NCBI RefSeq assembly: GCF_014202335.1
Contig: NZ_JACHGP010000002.1
Location: 620,001-684,000, forward strand
Direction of reading: 5' to 3'
DNA from: Mycobacterium sp. AZCC_0083
GTDB taxonomy: Bacteria > Actinomycetota > Actinomycetes > Mycobacteriales > Mycobacteriaceae
DNA length: 64,000 nucleotides
In this document: piece after piece, positions 26,311 through 38,066 of the stretch
Layout: the number at the start of each line of letters is the position of its first letter
How positions within the stretch are numbered: the stretch's first letter is position 1
Translations under genes and position numbers: made by a program
Notes under the pieces: generated by a model
Seen by the model: the letters and a program-made list of their open reading frames with translations, nothing else
The model's database searches: none
Told to the model about the DNA's origin: nothing

Positions 26311-27480
26311 ATGTCAGCGGTGTCCGACATGCAGCAGATCCACGACTGGTTTCTCGGTCGTGGGTTGCCGCTGGTCCTGACCCGACGGGTCCGCTCCCGC
26401 GACCTGATCGTCCGGTCCGCACCAGTGGTCAGTGGCGTCGGCGCGCTCACCGCGGCGACCATGCTGCTCGCGGAGATCACCGGTGACGCCCCCGACTACG
26501 GGTACGCCGTGCGTTTGGGCGTCATCGCCGCGGTGCTGGCCGTTGCGCCCTTCGTGCTGTACGTGCTGCACCACAGCGGAACGCGACTCGGCAAGGCGGG
26601 CCGCCGCACCGCCGCCCTGCTGGTGATGGCGATCTTCGTGGTGGTGACGCCGGTGACGGTCGACGGGTGGTCGGCCGCGGCGGCCGCGGAGGCGCCGATC
26701 TTCGTGGTCATCACCCTGCTCGCGATCTGGCTGACCTACGTCGGCTTCGGCTCGATCGCGTTGTGGGCGTTCCGGTTCGCGTGGGTACAACTCGGCGCGG
26801 TGGGTTCAATGATGAGCCGCGCGCTGCCCCTGCTGATGTTGACCGTGGTGGTCTTCTTCACCGGCGAGCTGTGGCAGTTGGCCGCGCGGATGACGCGCCA
26901 ACGACTGTGGCAAGTAATTGGATTCCTCGCATTGATCGCACTGCTCTTCGTCGTGACCACCATCCGCGACGAGGTGCGCGCGCTGCGCGAGGACCGGGCC
27001 GAGCGCAGCGATCCGCGAGCGCTGCTCGCCGGTACGCCACTGGCCGGGTGCGTCGACCAGGAACCCGCCCGCACTCCCCTTTCGAAGGGCGAGCAGTTCA
27101 ACGTCGTCGCGGTGATGGTGGTGTCGCAAGCAATCCAGGTGGTGTTCTTCACCACGGGCGTGTTTGCGTTCTTCCTTGCGCTCGGCGTGATCGCCGTGCC
27201 CGACGACGTCGCGGTGCTGTGGTCGGCCGAGCAGGTGTGTTCGGTGGGCCAACCACCCTGCGCCGGAACGTGGTTCGGCGTTCACGTGCCGGTGCCACAG
27301 ACGATCGTGCACATGTCGCTGATCGTGGCCGTGCTGTCCGGCCTCTACTTCACGGTCAGCACCAGCACCGACCCGCTGTACCGGCAACGCTTCTTCGACC
27401 CGCTGATCGCCGACGTGGCGGTGAGCCTGGCCGGCCGCGACGCCTACCTGACCCTCGAGGAGCGCGGGGTCAGCACCTAG
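26311..27480 (+). CDS. Unrecognised multi-pass membrane protein B, paralogue of 23161-24234
   Basis: A 389-residue protein with about seven hydrophobic segments. Shared blocks with protein A are WFLGRGLPLVLTRRVRSR near residue 13, LPLLMLTVVVFFTGELWQLA in the middle and RFFDPLIADVAVSLAGRDAY at the end, so the similarity runs the full length. It lacks a clear Shine-Dalgarno; an in-frame ATG at 26329 is an alternative start. Its position beside the kinase suggests regulation by, or input to, that system. Confidence 0.78.
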   Translation: MSAVSDMQQIHDWFLGRGLPLVLTRRVRSRDLIVRSAPVVSGVGALTAATMLLAEITGDAPDYGYAVRLGVIAAVLAVAPFVLYVLHHSGTRLGKAGRRTAALLVMAIFVVVTPVTVDGWSAAAAAEAPIFVVITLLAIWLTYVGFGSIALWAFRFAWVQLGAVGSMMSRALPLLMLTVVVFFTGELWQLAARMTRQRLWQVIGFLALIALLFVVTTIRDEVRALREDRAERSDPRALLAGTPLAGCVDQEPARTPLSKGEQFNVVAVMVVSQAIQVVFFTTGVFAFFLALGVIAVPDDVAVLWSAEQVCSVGQPPCAGTWFGVHVPVPQTIVHMSLIVAVLSGLYFTVSTSTDPLYRQRFFDPLIADVAVSLAGRDAYLTLEERGVST

Positions 27481-27485
27481 CCGGC

Positions 27486-29159
27486 TCAGAATGGTGGTAT
27501 CGCGTCGAGCGCCGCGGCTTCGTTCTCGGCTTCGTTGCGTCGGCGTTCGTCGTCGATCCGTTGGCGGCGGTCTTGGGTGCGGGTGGTCTTGCGCCGCGGC
27601 ATGGTCAGCCCCGCGGTGTGCGCCACGGGGGCATCGGTGTCGGTGACGGTGACTGGCGCGGTGGGCAGACACAGGCTGGGGAACAGCAATCGGCTGCCCG
27701 GCCGGGTGGTGTCACTCTGCCCCGATGGCGAGGTCCAGACGACATCGCCGTCGGGTAGCTGTCGGTCACGCCAACCCCGTGGCCCGCCCCAGAAGGTTTT
27801 CAACAAATGATGAAACCTGCACAGGCACTTGAGGTTCGACGCGCACGTGGGCCCATGCGGATACGGAATCGTATGGTCCAGGTCGCACCGGTCCGCGGGC
27901 ACGTTGCAGTGCGGGAAGCGACACGTCAGGTCGCGCGAGCGGACGAAGTCGGCTAACGCCCTGGAGGGTGTGTAGCGGGGTTCGGGTGGGGCGTTGCCCG
28001 GGTGCACGATCGGCACGACTTTGGCGTGCAGGGCGGCGCGGGCCACGACGGGTCCAGGCAGCAGCGGCCCGCCGATGATCACACCGGGCGGGGTGGCCAG
28101 GGGTTCGCCGGGGTCGGCGTTGCTCTCGGCGATGACCTCGGCCAGCGTCATCTCCCGCAGAGGCTTGCTGAACATGGGCGGTGTCTCACCGTCCAGGGAA
28201 GCGTGCTGCGCGGCCGCGTCCGCAGCCGCCTGCGGGTTGTCAGGTGCTGTGGCCGGATCTGCTGGGGTGACACCATCGTCGGGCAGGTCGGGCGGGTCGG
28301 GCTGGTGTGGCCCGGAAGGCTCGTGGGGCAGGTCTGGCTGCGAGGCGGCCGGGGGCAAGGTGACGGAGTCGGCGTGCGCAACGACGTACACGACGACCGT
28401 GCTCGGCTCGGCTGCACCCGCGAAGCAGTGCTCATTGCCGCACAGGCAGGCCAAGCGGTCCTGCCCGTGCGCCAGGGCCCCCATCGCGTCGGAGCGGCGT
28501 TGATCGCGCGTGCGGGGATCGTCGTCGCACACCGTGCAGGCCAGCGCGTCCAGCCGTTGGTCGAGCGCCTCGGCGTCGGTGGCGAACAGGGTGCCCCATA
28601 GCGTGGCCAGCCCGGAGGCGTCGTCGAGGTAGACGTCGATGCCGCGACCGCGGGCGCTCTCCTGCATGCGGCGCACCGCGTACGGGTCGTGCTTGGCGAT
28701 CAGTGCGTCGATGGCCTGGTCGGTCCGGTCCAACGACATCGGCCCCCATCCCTGGACCAGAACGGCCAGTGCCGCGTCGACGGCACGCATCGCGTCGGGA
28801 GCCTTGATCAGTGCGGTCCGGTGCACGATGGTCGAGACCAGGCGGTACCCGATCAGCCCGTCGGCGAACAGCGCGGCGATCTTGGGCAGCCGGTCGCGCA
28901 GTGCAGTGCCGATCAACAGCAGGTGCGAGGCGTATCCCGGCGTGAGTTGTTGGGTCGCACCGATCTCGGCGCTGACTGCACCCCAGTTGTCCAGGAACCA
29001 CTGGTCCCGGTTGGCCGATCCCGATGCGGCGTGGAGGGCGTCGAGCATGGCGACCATCCCGGCCAGCCGGCGTGCGCAGGCGGCGTTCTCGACCCGTGCC
29101 CACGCCAGGGTCGCGGCGGCCCCGGAGGTACGGGAAGCCTCGTCGAGAAGGTCGAACAT
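27486..29159 (-). CDS. DUF222/13E12-type protein with C-terminal HNH domain
   Basis: A 557-residue protein of the mycobacterial 13E12 repeat family. The N-terminal DUF222 region covers about residues 20-320; a Pro-rich acidic linker follows (about 265-320 contains PDLPHEPSGPHQPDPPDLPD). The HNH nuclease-like domain CRFPHCNVPADRCDLDHTIP lies near residue 420, with further CLCRFHH ligands. Members occur in many copies and can serve as phage or element integration sites; catalytic activity of the HNH is not proven. ATG 29159 is chosen because a -10 box ends 7 nt before it. Confidence 0.88.
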   Translation of the reverse strand: MFDLLDEASRTSGAAATLAWARVENAACARRLAGMVAMLDALHAASGSANRDQWFLDNWGAVSAEIGATQQLTPGYASHLLLIGTALRDRLPKIAALFADGLIGYRLVSTIVHRTALIKAPDAMRAVDAALAVLVQGWGPMSLDRTDQAIDALIAKHDPYAVRRMQESARGRGIDVYLDDASGLATLWGTLFATDAEALDQRLDALACTVCDDDPRTRDQRRSDAMGALAHGQDRLACLCGNEHCFAGAAEPSTVVVYVVAHADSVTLPPAASQPDLPHEPSGPHQPDPPDLPDDGVTPADPATAPDNPQAAADAAAQHASLDGETPPMFSKPLREMTLAEVIAESNADPGEPLATPPGVIIGGPLLPGPVVARAALHAKVVPIVHPGNAPPEPRYTPSRALADFVRSRDLTCRFPHCNVPADRCDLDHTIPYPHGPTCASNLKCLCRFHHLLKTFWGGPRGWRDRQLPDGDVVWTSPSGQSDTTRPGSRLLFPSLCLPTAPVTVTDTDAPVAHTAGLTMPRRKTTRTQDRRQRIDDERRRNEAENEAAALDAIPPF

Positions 29160-29166
29160 GCTTTCG

Positions 29167-29172
29167 AATTTA
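29167..29172 (-). promoter_or_regulatory. -10 box for leaderless 13E12-type gene
   Basis: TAAATT on the minus strand, then 7 nt (CGAAAGC) and ATG 29159. Confidence 0.4.
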
Positions 29173-29296
29173 CCGGCCCGCACCGACCGCGACTACCCGC
29201 CGTATCCACGCCTGTGGATGAAAGCCGGACTGTGGACAAACGGCGGTCCCATCACCGAAAGTCAGTGCCCATGCTAATGCGCCAAACTCGAAGGCC

Positions 29297-29854
29297 CTAG
29301 GGCCTCGCCAGCATCCGCGCGACGTGGGTGCGCGCAATCGACTCGGCGTAGGCACCGCTGACCCGGTCCGGTTCGACGGCCACCGAGCACGCGAGACCGT
29401 CGAGCAACGCGAGTAGTTCGACTGCCGCGGCGCGGTCGTCGAGATCAGGTGCTGCGACGGCGATGGTGCGACGCAAGAGGTCCTCGATGGCCAGCCAGTC
29501 GGCGCGGTGCCGTGCCGCCGTGGGCTCGTCGACTGCCGCGCGCGCCAGCCGTAGCAGCCAGGTGACGCTGATGTCGCGGTCGTCGGCGCTGATCAGTGCC
29601 GCAGCCAGTTCGGCCAGCTGCTCGGCGGCTGGCATGTCGGGGCCGATGCGCTCGGCGAGCCGGGCCCGGAACCGGTCGGCAGCGAGGTCCATCGCCGCGG
29701 CGAGCATGGCGTCCTTGGTCGGGAAGTGGTGTTGCACTGCGCCGATCGAGACTCCCGCCAGCGCAGCGACTCTGCGCACCGAGACGCCCTCGAAACCATC
29801 GGCGACCAGAGCGCGCAACACCGCGTCCGCCATGCGCTCATACGACTCGCCCAT
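29297..29854 (-). CDS. TetR-family regulator beside DUF418 gene
   Basis: A 185-residue TetR protein with helix-turn-helix at about residues 25-45 (VRRVAALAGVSIGAVQHHFP). The -10 box TATCAT (29861-29866, minus strand) lies 6 nt before ATG 29854, favouring that start over the GTG at 29857. A perfect 22-bp palindrome lies between it and the divergent DUF418 gene, so it probably controls both. Confidence 0.88.
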   Translation of the reverse strand: MGESYERMADAVLRALVADGFEGVSVRRVAALAGVSIGAVQHHFPTKDAMLAAAMDLAADRFRARLAERIGPDMPAAEQLAELAAALISADDRDISVTWLLRLARAAVDEPTAARHRADWLAIEDLLRRTIAVAAPDLDDRAAAVELLALLDGLACSVAVEPDRVSGAYAESIARTHVARMLARP

Positions 29855-29870
29855 CACCCCATGATAGCCC

Positions 29871-29892
29871 TACCAATACGATCGTATTGGTA
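29871..29892. promoter_or_regulatory. Perfect 22-bp TetR operator
   Basis: The half-site TACCAATACGA is followed immediately by its exact reverse complement. It lies 5 nt upstream of the TetR gene's TATCAT -10 box (29861-29866) and 12 nt before the DUF418 start. Confidence 0.8.
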
Positions 29893-29904
29893 CGGTCGGC
29901 GAAC

Positions 29905-31071
29905 ATGAGCTCCTCTCGACTCGCGTCGCTCGACGTGCTGCGCGGCATCGCGATCCTTGGCACGTTGGGCACCAACATCTGGATCTTCACCCATCCCGAG
30001 GGGCTCATCGGGTACATCAACGGCACACCCGACTCGGGTTGGCGAGGGGTCGAGATCGGGTTGCAGTTGATGACTCAGGGCAAGTTCCTCGGGCTGCTCA
30101 CAGTCATGTTCGGCATAGGCCTTGCGCTGCAACAGCGCTCGGCCCGCCGTGCTGGACAGCGCTGGCCGGGCAGCTACCCCTGGCGCGCCATGCTGCTGCT
30201 GCTCGACGGCATCGTGCACTTCGTCCTGATGACCGAGTTCGACGTGTTGGTCGGTTACGCGATCACGGGCTGGATCGTGTCCTACCTGCTGGTCACCTCA
30301 CCGCGGACGCAGCGGCGCGTGATCGCCGGGGCGGCCGCGGTGCACGTCACGCTGCTGACCCTGGTCACCGTCACGCTGTTCACGCTCCCCCGCGGCGCCG
30401 CTCTCCCGCGGCGCTCGACCCCAATCCGTATGCCGACGGCTCTTGGTGGGATCTGGTGCTCTTCCGCCTGGACCACGTCTTGCTGTTCCGTCTTGAGACC
30501 TTGTTCATCTTCCCGTTGTCGATCGCCCTGTTCCTGGTGGGAGCCGGGCTCTTTCACGCCGGTGTGCTCGAGGAGCGGGGCACGCGCCTGCGCCGGCGGC
30601 TGATGCTGGCCGGCTTCGGAGTGGCGTTGCCCATCGACGTCGCACTCGAGGTGAGCGGAGCAGGCGGCGGCGGTCTGCTGCTCGCCCGGTACGGCGCCGC
30701 GCCGATCGTCGCGCTGGCGATCCTTGCCGTGGTGGCCGAGTTCTACCCCCGCCGCCCCAGCCACCAGCTCGGCATCCGGCCGTCGACTGAAGGAAGTCGG
30801 CCGGATGGCGTTGTCGTGCTACGTGTTTCAGAACCTGGTCGCCTCGGCACTGTGCTACGGCTGGGGCCTGGGCCTTGCCGCCATGGTGCCCGCCGAACAG
30901 CGGGTGCCCGCCACCGTCGCGATCTACCTCGTCGTCGCAGCTGTGACGATGACGATCGCGCATCTGTGGCTACGGCGCTTCGCCCGCGGACCCGTCGAAT
31001 GGCTGTGGAACAGCACGTATCAAGCCATCACACGCCCACGCACGAACCGCGACACCGTCGCAGCCGCTTAG
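29905..31071 (+). pseudogene. DUF418-type membrane protein gene broken by two frameshifts
   Basis: From ATG 29905 the frame encodes a DUF418 N-terminus (SLDVLRGIAILGTLGTNIWI and three more hydrophobic segments). Near 30385-30415 the coding similarity moves to another frame (LDPNPYADGSWWDLVLFRLD onward), and near 30765-30785 it returns to the first frame, ending LSCYVFQNLVASALCYGWG to 31071. Read as given, translation stops at 30603. The complete product would be about 388 residues. The shifts imply one base lost at or near the CCCCC run (30387-30391) and one gained later. Either the gene is recently inactivated or the assembly has two base errors. Confidence 0.8.
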
Positions 31072-32900
31072 AGGTACTGCCCCAGGTTCGACTCGGTGTC
31101 GATGGCCCGGCTGGCACTCGAACTCTTGCCGGTGACGAGCGTGCGGATGTAGACGATCCGCTCGCCCTTCTTGCCCGAGATACGAGCCCAGTCATCGGGA
31201 TTCGTCGTGTTCGGCAGGTCCTCGTTCTCGGCGAATTCGTCGACGATCGAGTCAAGCAGGTGCTGGATGCGCAGACCGTGCTGACCACTTTCCAGGACGG
31301 CCTTGATCGCGTTCTTCTTCGCGCGGTCGACGACGTTCTGGATCATTGCACCGGAGTTGAAGTCCTTGAAGTACATGACTTCCTTGTCACCGTTGGCGTA
31401 GGTGACCTCCAGGAACCGGTTGTCGTCGATTTCGGCGTACATTCGGTCGACGACCTTCTCGATCATCGTCTTGATGGTCAGCGCGCGGTCACCGCCGAAC
31501 TCGCCCAAATCATCGGAGTGCAAGGGCAAGTTCTCGACGAGGTACTTGCTGAAGATGTCCTGTGCCGACTCGGCATCCGGTCGCTCGATCTTGATCTTGA
31601 CGTCCAGGCGGCCGGGCCGCAGGATCGCCGGATCGATCATGTCCTCGCGGTTGGAGGCACCGATGACGATGACGTTCTCGAGGCCCTCGACGCCGTCGAT
31701 CTCCGAAAGCAGCTGCGGGACCACGGTGGTCTCCACGTCGGAGCTGACGCCAGTCCCGCGGGTACGGAAGATCGAGTCCATCTCGTCGAAGAACACGATC
31801 ACGGGGGTGCCCTCGGAGGCCTTCTCCCGCGCCCTCTGGAAGATCAGCCGGATGTGGCGCTCCGTCTCGCCGACGAACTTGTTCAGCAGCTCCGGGCCCT
31901 TGATGTTGAGGAAGTACGACTTCGCCTCGCGGGCGTCCTCGCCACGAACCTCGGCCATCTTCTTGGCCAGTGAGTTGGCCACGGCCTTGGCGATCAATGT
32001 CTTACCGCAACCGGGAGGACCGTAGAGCAGCACACCCTTCGGCGGCCGCAGCGAGTACTCGCGGTACAGGTCCTTGTGCAGGAACGGCAGTTCGACGGCG
32101 TCGCGGATCTGCTCGATCTGCCGCGTCAGCCCGCCGATGTCCTCGTAGCTGACGTCGGGAACCTCTTCGAGCACCAGGTCCTCGACCTCGGCCTTGGGGA
32201 TGCGTTCGAACGCGTACCCGGCCTTGGTGTCGACCAGCAGCGAGTCACCTGGGCGCAGCTTGCGCGGCCGCAGGTCGTCGTCGACGCCTTCGTCCACCTG
32301 GGACGGAGTGTCCTCGACCAAGACCAAGGGCTCGGCAAGCCAGACGATGCGCTCCTCGTCGGCGTGCCCGACGACCAGCGCGCGATGACCGTCGGCGAGG
32401 ATCTCGCGCAACGTGCTGATCTCGCCGACGGCTTCGAAGTTGCCGGCTTCGACCACGGTCAGCGCTTCGTTCAGGCGGACGGTCTGGCCCTGCTTGAGTT
32501 CGCCGACCTCGATGTTCGGCGAGCAGGTCAGGCGCATCTTTCGGCCAGAGGTGAACACGTCGACCGTGTCGTCCTCGTGCGTGCCGAGGAGCACGCCGTA
32601 ACCGCTGGGCGGCTGACCGAGCCGGTCGACCTCCTCGCGGAGCGCGAGCAGCTGCTGGCGCGCCTCCTTCAGCGTGTCCATCAGCTTCGCGTTGCGAGAC
32701 GCGAGCGAGTCGATCCTGGCTTCGAGCTGGTGCACGTCGCGGGCGGTTCGCAGCCCGCTGTTGGCACCTACTGCCTGCTCAAGCTGTTCACGCAGCGCCG
32801 CCGCCTCACGGCGAAGTTCCTCGAGTTCGGCAGCGTCATCGCTCGACATTGGAGTGTCACGATCTTCTCGGTAGGCTCCCGAATGTTCGGACTCACTCAT
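31068..32900 (-). CDS. mpa: Proteasome-activating AAA ATPase Mpa/ARC
   Basis: A 610-residue protein: coiled coil at about residues 20-95 that captures Pup, two OB-like domains to about 245, then a AAA module with Walker A GPPGCGKT (294-301) and Walker B FFDEMD (370-375). The C-terminal QYL is the docking tail for the PrcA ring. Hexamers unfold pupylated proteins and thread them into PrcAB. GGAAGGGG precedes the ATG. It overlaps the end of the convergent DUF418 gene by 4 nt. Confidence 0.97.
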   Translation of the reverse strand: MSESEHSGAYREDRDTPMSSDDAAELEELRREAAALREQLEQAVGANSGLRTARDVHQLEARIDSLASRNAKLMDTLKEARQQLLALREEVDRLGQPPSGYGVLLGTHEDDTVDVFTSGRKMRLTCSPNIEVGELKQGQTVRLNEALTVVEAGNFEAVGEISTLREILADGHRALVVGHADEERIVWLAEPLVLVEDTPSQVDEGVDDDLRPRKLRPGDSLLVDTKAGYAFERIPKAEVEDLVLEEVPDVSYEDIGGLTRQIEQIRDAVELPFLHKDLYREYSLRPPKGVLLYGPPGCGKTLIAKAVANSLAKKMAEVRGEDAREAKSYFLNIKGPELLNKFVGETERHIRLIFQRAREKASEGTPVIVFFDEMDSIFRTRGTGVSSDVETTVVPQLLSEIDGVEGLENVIVIGASNREDMIDPAILRPGRLDVKIKIERPDAESAQDIFSKYLVENLPLHSDDLGEFGGDRALTIKTMIEKVVDRMYAEIDDNRFLEVTYANGDKEVMYFKDFNSGAMIQNVVDRAKKNAIKAVLESGQHGLRIQHLLDSIVDEFAENEDLPNTTNPDDWARISGKKGERIVYIRTLVTGKSSSASRAIDTESNLGQYL

Positions 32901-33044
32901 GTTGCGCCCCTTCCCGCACCGGAAGTTGGTGCAGTAACAACTTCAACGCTACCGGCGATTCAGTCATTGTGTGCGGTGTAGGAATTCGACACACCAGCAA
33001 CACTGTTAACCTCGTGTTTAGTTGGCCCCGTTGAAAGGACAGCC

Positions 33045-33539
33045 GTGATCTTCAAAACCCTCGTTACCGGCATGGCAGCAGCCGCTGTGGTAGCCGCAGC
33101 CGCGGGTGGTGTGACTTCCATTGCAGCGAGCGCCTCGCCGGCCGCTCCGGCGATCCAGCCGGTCGTGTGGGACATCCCGTTCCCGCAGGCCCCTGCGCCG
33201 GAACTGCAGCCCCAGCTGCTGCAAACCCTTCAGGGCCTCGCCTCAGGCGGCTCGTTCTCCGGAGCGAAGGCCAGCTACATCGAGGGTGGCATCGGCCGCA
33301 TCGAAGGCATCGCCGCGGATCGCGCGTACCGAAACGCCGCGGCAGACGGCAAGTTCCCGCTGACCTTCGTCATCGCCGACATCGACTCTGACGGCGTAAA
33401 CGTGACCGCGAACGTCACCGCGACGGCAGCCACCGGCGGCACCAACTCGCAGCCAGTGACATTCGTCGCAGGCCCGAGCCCCAGCGGCTATCAGATCTCC
33501 AAGCAGTCCGCCTTGGCGCTGCTGAGCTCCGCGGGCTAA
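33045..33539 (+). CDS. Secreted low-molecular-weight antigen, Mtb12 family
   Basis: A 164-residue exported protein with signal peptide TLVTGMAAAAVVAAAAGGVT ending near ASASPA (about residue 31). The mature domain has the Mtb12/CFP2 pattern: EGGIGRIEGIAADRAY, then a cystatin-like sheet. GAAAGGAC precedes the GTG. A second protein of the same general fold follows as a lipoprotein. Function is unknown; the family is known as abundant culture-filtrate T-cell antigens. Confidence 0.85.
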   Translation: MIFKTLVTGMAAAAVVAAAAGGVTSIAASASPAAPAIQPVVWDIPFPQAPAPELQPQLLQTLQGLASGGSFSGAKASYIEGGIGRIEGIAADRAYRNAAADGKFPLTFVIADIDSDGVNVTANVTATAATGGTNSQPVTFVAGPSPSGYQISKQSALALLSSAG

Positions 33540-33548
33540 ACCCATCCG

Positions 33549-34061
33549 GTGCGCAGCACCCCAGCCGTAATCCTGAGCGCCGTCACGACCGTGGCGGCGC
33601 TCGGGGTTGCTGGGTGTGCGCAGACCCCGCCACCCGCGCAGTCGCCGAGCCACCAGCCGACCACGGTCGCCGCCGCTCCGTCGGCCGCCCCGCTGCCGTC
33701 GCCGGATGCGTTGACCGGCGTGCTCTACCGCCTGGCCGACACTTCGATTCCGGTTGAGCAGAAGGTCGGCCTCGTGCAGTACGCGACGGTCGACGACCAG
33801 CCCGTACTGACCAACTTCGGCGAAGCGCTCAAGGCCAACGGCTTCGTGCCGCTCAACGTTGCGGCGACCGACCTCGCCTGGTCGGCCCAACCCGGCAACG
33901 TGTTGGCCAACGTCACGCTCAGCACCGCGGATCCGGCCGTCAAGCCGTTCACCTATCCGATGGAATTCACCCCGCTCCACGACGCCTGGCAGTTGACCCA
34001 GCGCACCGCCGATCAACTTCTGCCGCTGGCAGGCACCACCGCACCCAAACCGTCGAGCTGA
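33549..34061 (+). CDS. Lipoprotein with Mtb12-like domain
   Basis: A 170-residue protein with signal sequence and lipobox GVAGC (Cys23), a Pro/Ala/Ser linker, then LADTSIPVEQKVGLVQYAT and WSAQPGNVLANVTL, which resemble the Mtb12-type domain. It starts 9 nt after the upstream antigen, so the pair is co-transcribed, one soluble and one membrane-anchored. Confidence 0.82.
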   Translation: MRSTPAVILSAVTTVAALGVAGCAQTPPPAQSPSHQPTTVAAAPSAAPLPSPDALTGVLYRLADTSIPVEQKVGLVQYATVDDQPVLTNFGEALKANGFVPLNVAATDLAWSAQPGNVLANVTLSTADPAVKPFTYPMEFTPLHDAWQLTQRTADQLLPLAGTTAPKPSS

Positions 34062-34067
34062 TTCACC

Positions 34068-34339
34068 GTGTGGATCGGCTGGCTGGAGTTCGACGTGCTC
34101 CTCGGTGACGTGCGATCGCTCAAGCAGAAGCGGTCCGCGATCCGGCCCGTGATCGCCGAACTTCGGCGCAAGTTCGACGTGTCCGCCGCCGAGACGGGCG
34201 ACCAGGATCTGCACCGCAGGGCCGGCCTCGGGGTTGGGGTCGTGGCCGCCGACCGAAATCACGTCGTCGACGTTCTCGATGCGGCCGAGCGACTGGTCGC
34301 AGAACGGCCCGAGTTGGAGTTGCTCTCGGTACGTCGCCG

Positions 34340-34364
<25 letters not shown>
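34068..34364 (+). CDS. DUF503 (YlxP-like) protein
   Basis: A 98-residue protein; VLLGDVRSLKQKRSAIRPVI followed by KFDVSAAETGDQDLHRRAGL is the DUF503 signature. Family members are small proteins linked to ribosome maturation or RNA metabolism by gene context only. The GTG start is 6 nt after the upstream lipoprotein. Its last nine codons are the first unit of a 27-bp repeat. Confidence 0.85.
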
Positions 34365-36201
<1,837 letters not shown>

Positions 36202-36205
<4 letters not shown>

Positions 36206-36996
36206 TCGACCCCTACTACCATCGGCTGCCCGCCGATGGCGAGTTTCAGGTGTTCGCGTCCGCCGAGGGCACCGGCAGCAACTGGGACACCACGATCCAG
36301 CACGGATCGCCGCCGTTGGCGTTGCTGACCAAGGCGATCGAGGAGCTGGCCGGCGGCTCCTCGCAGCGGGTAGGCCGTTTGGTCCTGGACATCCTCGGCG
36401 CCATTCCCGTTGCGCCCGTGAAGGTTCGGGCCTGGGTGGAGCGGCCCGGCGCCCGCATTTCCCTGATGGCGGCCGAGATGCTCACGACCAGGCCCGACGG
36501 CACCGACCGCGCGGTGGCCCGGTTGAGCGCGTGGTTGTTGGCAACCACTGACACCGCCGACGCCGTCACCGACCGCCATCCCCCGCTGGTCGAAGGCGCG
36601 GCGGAGCCGCACGCGCATGACTGGCTCGGCGCGCCGGGCTACGTGCAGACGGTCAGCTGGCGCACCCAGGTGACCGCTTCCGGCGAGTCCAACGAGGCGT
36701 GGCTCAGCCCGCTCGTCTCCCTGGTCGACGATGAGCCGCTCACCGACCTGCAGCGGCTGACGATGGTGGTCGACACCGCCAACGGCGTCGGCGCTGCGTT
36801 GGATCCGGACGAGTTCGTGTTCATGAACACCGACACCGCGGTGCACCTGCACCGGGCACCGTCCGGCAACGACTTCGGGCTACGCTCCCGCGGATCCATC
36901 GGACCGGACGGCATCGGCGTCACCACCGCCGAGATCTATGACCGCGACGGCTTCATCGGGACGTCGGCGCAGACACTGCTGGTCCAGCGGCGGTGA
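36202..36996 (+). CDS. Acyl-CoA thioesterase-like double-hotdog protein
   Basis: A 264-residue protein with the double-hotdog pattern: WDTTIQHGSPPLALLTKAIEE early and DEFVFMNTDTAVHLHRAP late. The family hydrolyses acyl-CoA thioesters; substrate length is unknown. GTG 36202 is coupled to the RecB-like gene by GTGA. Its last 44 nt overlap the end of the convergent oxidoreductase. Confidence 0.85.
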
Positions 36997-38005
36997 TGTC
37001 GAGCAGCCGCTCGAGCGTCGCCAGCTGGCTCGGGTAGTCGCCCTCCAACTTGGCCAGCAGCGTCGTGATCCCCGCGTCGCGGTACTTACCCACCCGCTCG
37101 GCGATACCGTCCGGTGTGCCAACGAGATTCGTGAGCCTGCCGAGGTCGATCGGCACGGCTTGGCGGGCTTCGTCGCGTTTTCCTTCCTGCCACAGCGAGG
37201 CGACCTTCTCGACGTCGTCGCCGTAGCCCAGCCTGGTGAACGCGTCGTTGTAGAAATTGCGGCCGCCCGAACCCATCGCGCCGATGGTGAACGCGTACCC
37301 GTCGGCGTGCCTGCGCGCGGCGGCATCGGCGGACGCCTCGTCGTCGTGGATCTCGACGGCGACCGGCGCGACGAGGTCGAGATCGGCCAACGTGCGGCCT
37401 GCGCGCTCGGCGCCTTCGAGGAGCGGACCGAAGAACACCTCTGCAGCCTCGGGGATGAACGCGTTGCCGAGCCAGCCGTCGGCCGCCTCACCGGTGAGTC
37501 GCAGGTTGCGCGGCCCCATCGCCGCCACGTAGACGGGCACGTGGCGTGGATTCACCAGCGGCCGCAGCGCGGTGCCGCTGCTGTCCGGCAGCGGCAGCGG
37601 ATAGATCTCGCCGTCGTGTTCGAGCCGGTCCCCCCTGCTGACGATCCGGATGATCTCGATCGTCTCCCTGGTCGTCTCGACGGGCTTGCGGAACCGGACA
37701 CCGTGCCAGCCCTCCATCACGCGCGGGCCCGACGTGCCGACACCCAACAGGAATCTGCCGCCAGACATCTCCTGCAGGCTCAGCGCGGACGTCGCCAGCA
37801 TCGCGGGACTGCGCGAACCCAGCTGCACCACAAACGTTCCCAGCTTGATCGTCGACGTCTTGGCCGCCACGTACGCCAATCCGGTCAGCGCGTCGTAGCC
37901 CCACACCTCGGGCACCCACAACGAGTCGACACCGATGCGTTCTGCGGCCTCGGCGAACTCCACTGCGCCAGGCGCCCGCGGCTCGATCATGGCGCCGATC
38001 TTCAC
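36953..38005 (-). CDS. F420/flavin-dependent LLM-class oxidoreductase
   Basis: A 350-residue TIM-barrel protein of the luciferase-like family: VPEVWGYDALTGLAYVAAKT, LGVGTSGPRVMEGWHG and the RETIEIIR segment are typical of F420-dependent members in mycobacteria. GTG 38005 follows GAGG with a 5-nt spacer; an ATG 33 nt further upstream is less well supported. Substrate is unknown. Confidence 0.85.
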   Translation of the reverse strand: MKIGAMIEPRAPGAVEFAEAAERIGVDSLWVPEVWGYDALTGLAYVAAKTSTIKLGTFVVQLGSRSPAMLATSALSLQEMSGGRFLLGVGTSGPRVMEGWHGVRFRKPVETTRETIEIIRIVSRGDRLEHDGEIYPLPLPDSSGTALRPLVNPRHVPVYVAAMGPRNLRLTGEAADGWLGNAFIPEAAEVFFGPLLEGAERAGRTLADLDLVAPVAVEIHDDEASADAAARRHADGYAFTIGAMGSGGRNFYNDAFTRLGYGDDVEKVASLWQEGKRDEARQAVPIDLGRLTNLVGTPDGIAERVGKYRDAGITTLLAKLEGDYPSQLATLERLLDITAAGPAVSAPTSR

Positions 38006-38066
38006 GGTTGCCTCACTTTCGTGTCGTTCCAGTCGCACCCACTCGCATCCTTGGCATGCTGCAACA

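Noticed and set aside
30390..30414. A 16-bp near-duplication (CCGCGGCGC twice) as cause of the first DUF418 frameshift
   Set aside because: Removing one copy would not restore the frame used downstream, so a single lost base fits better.
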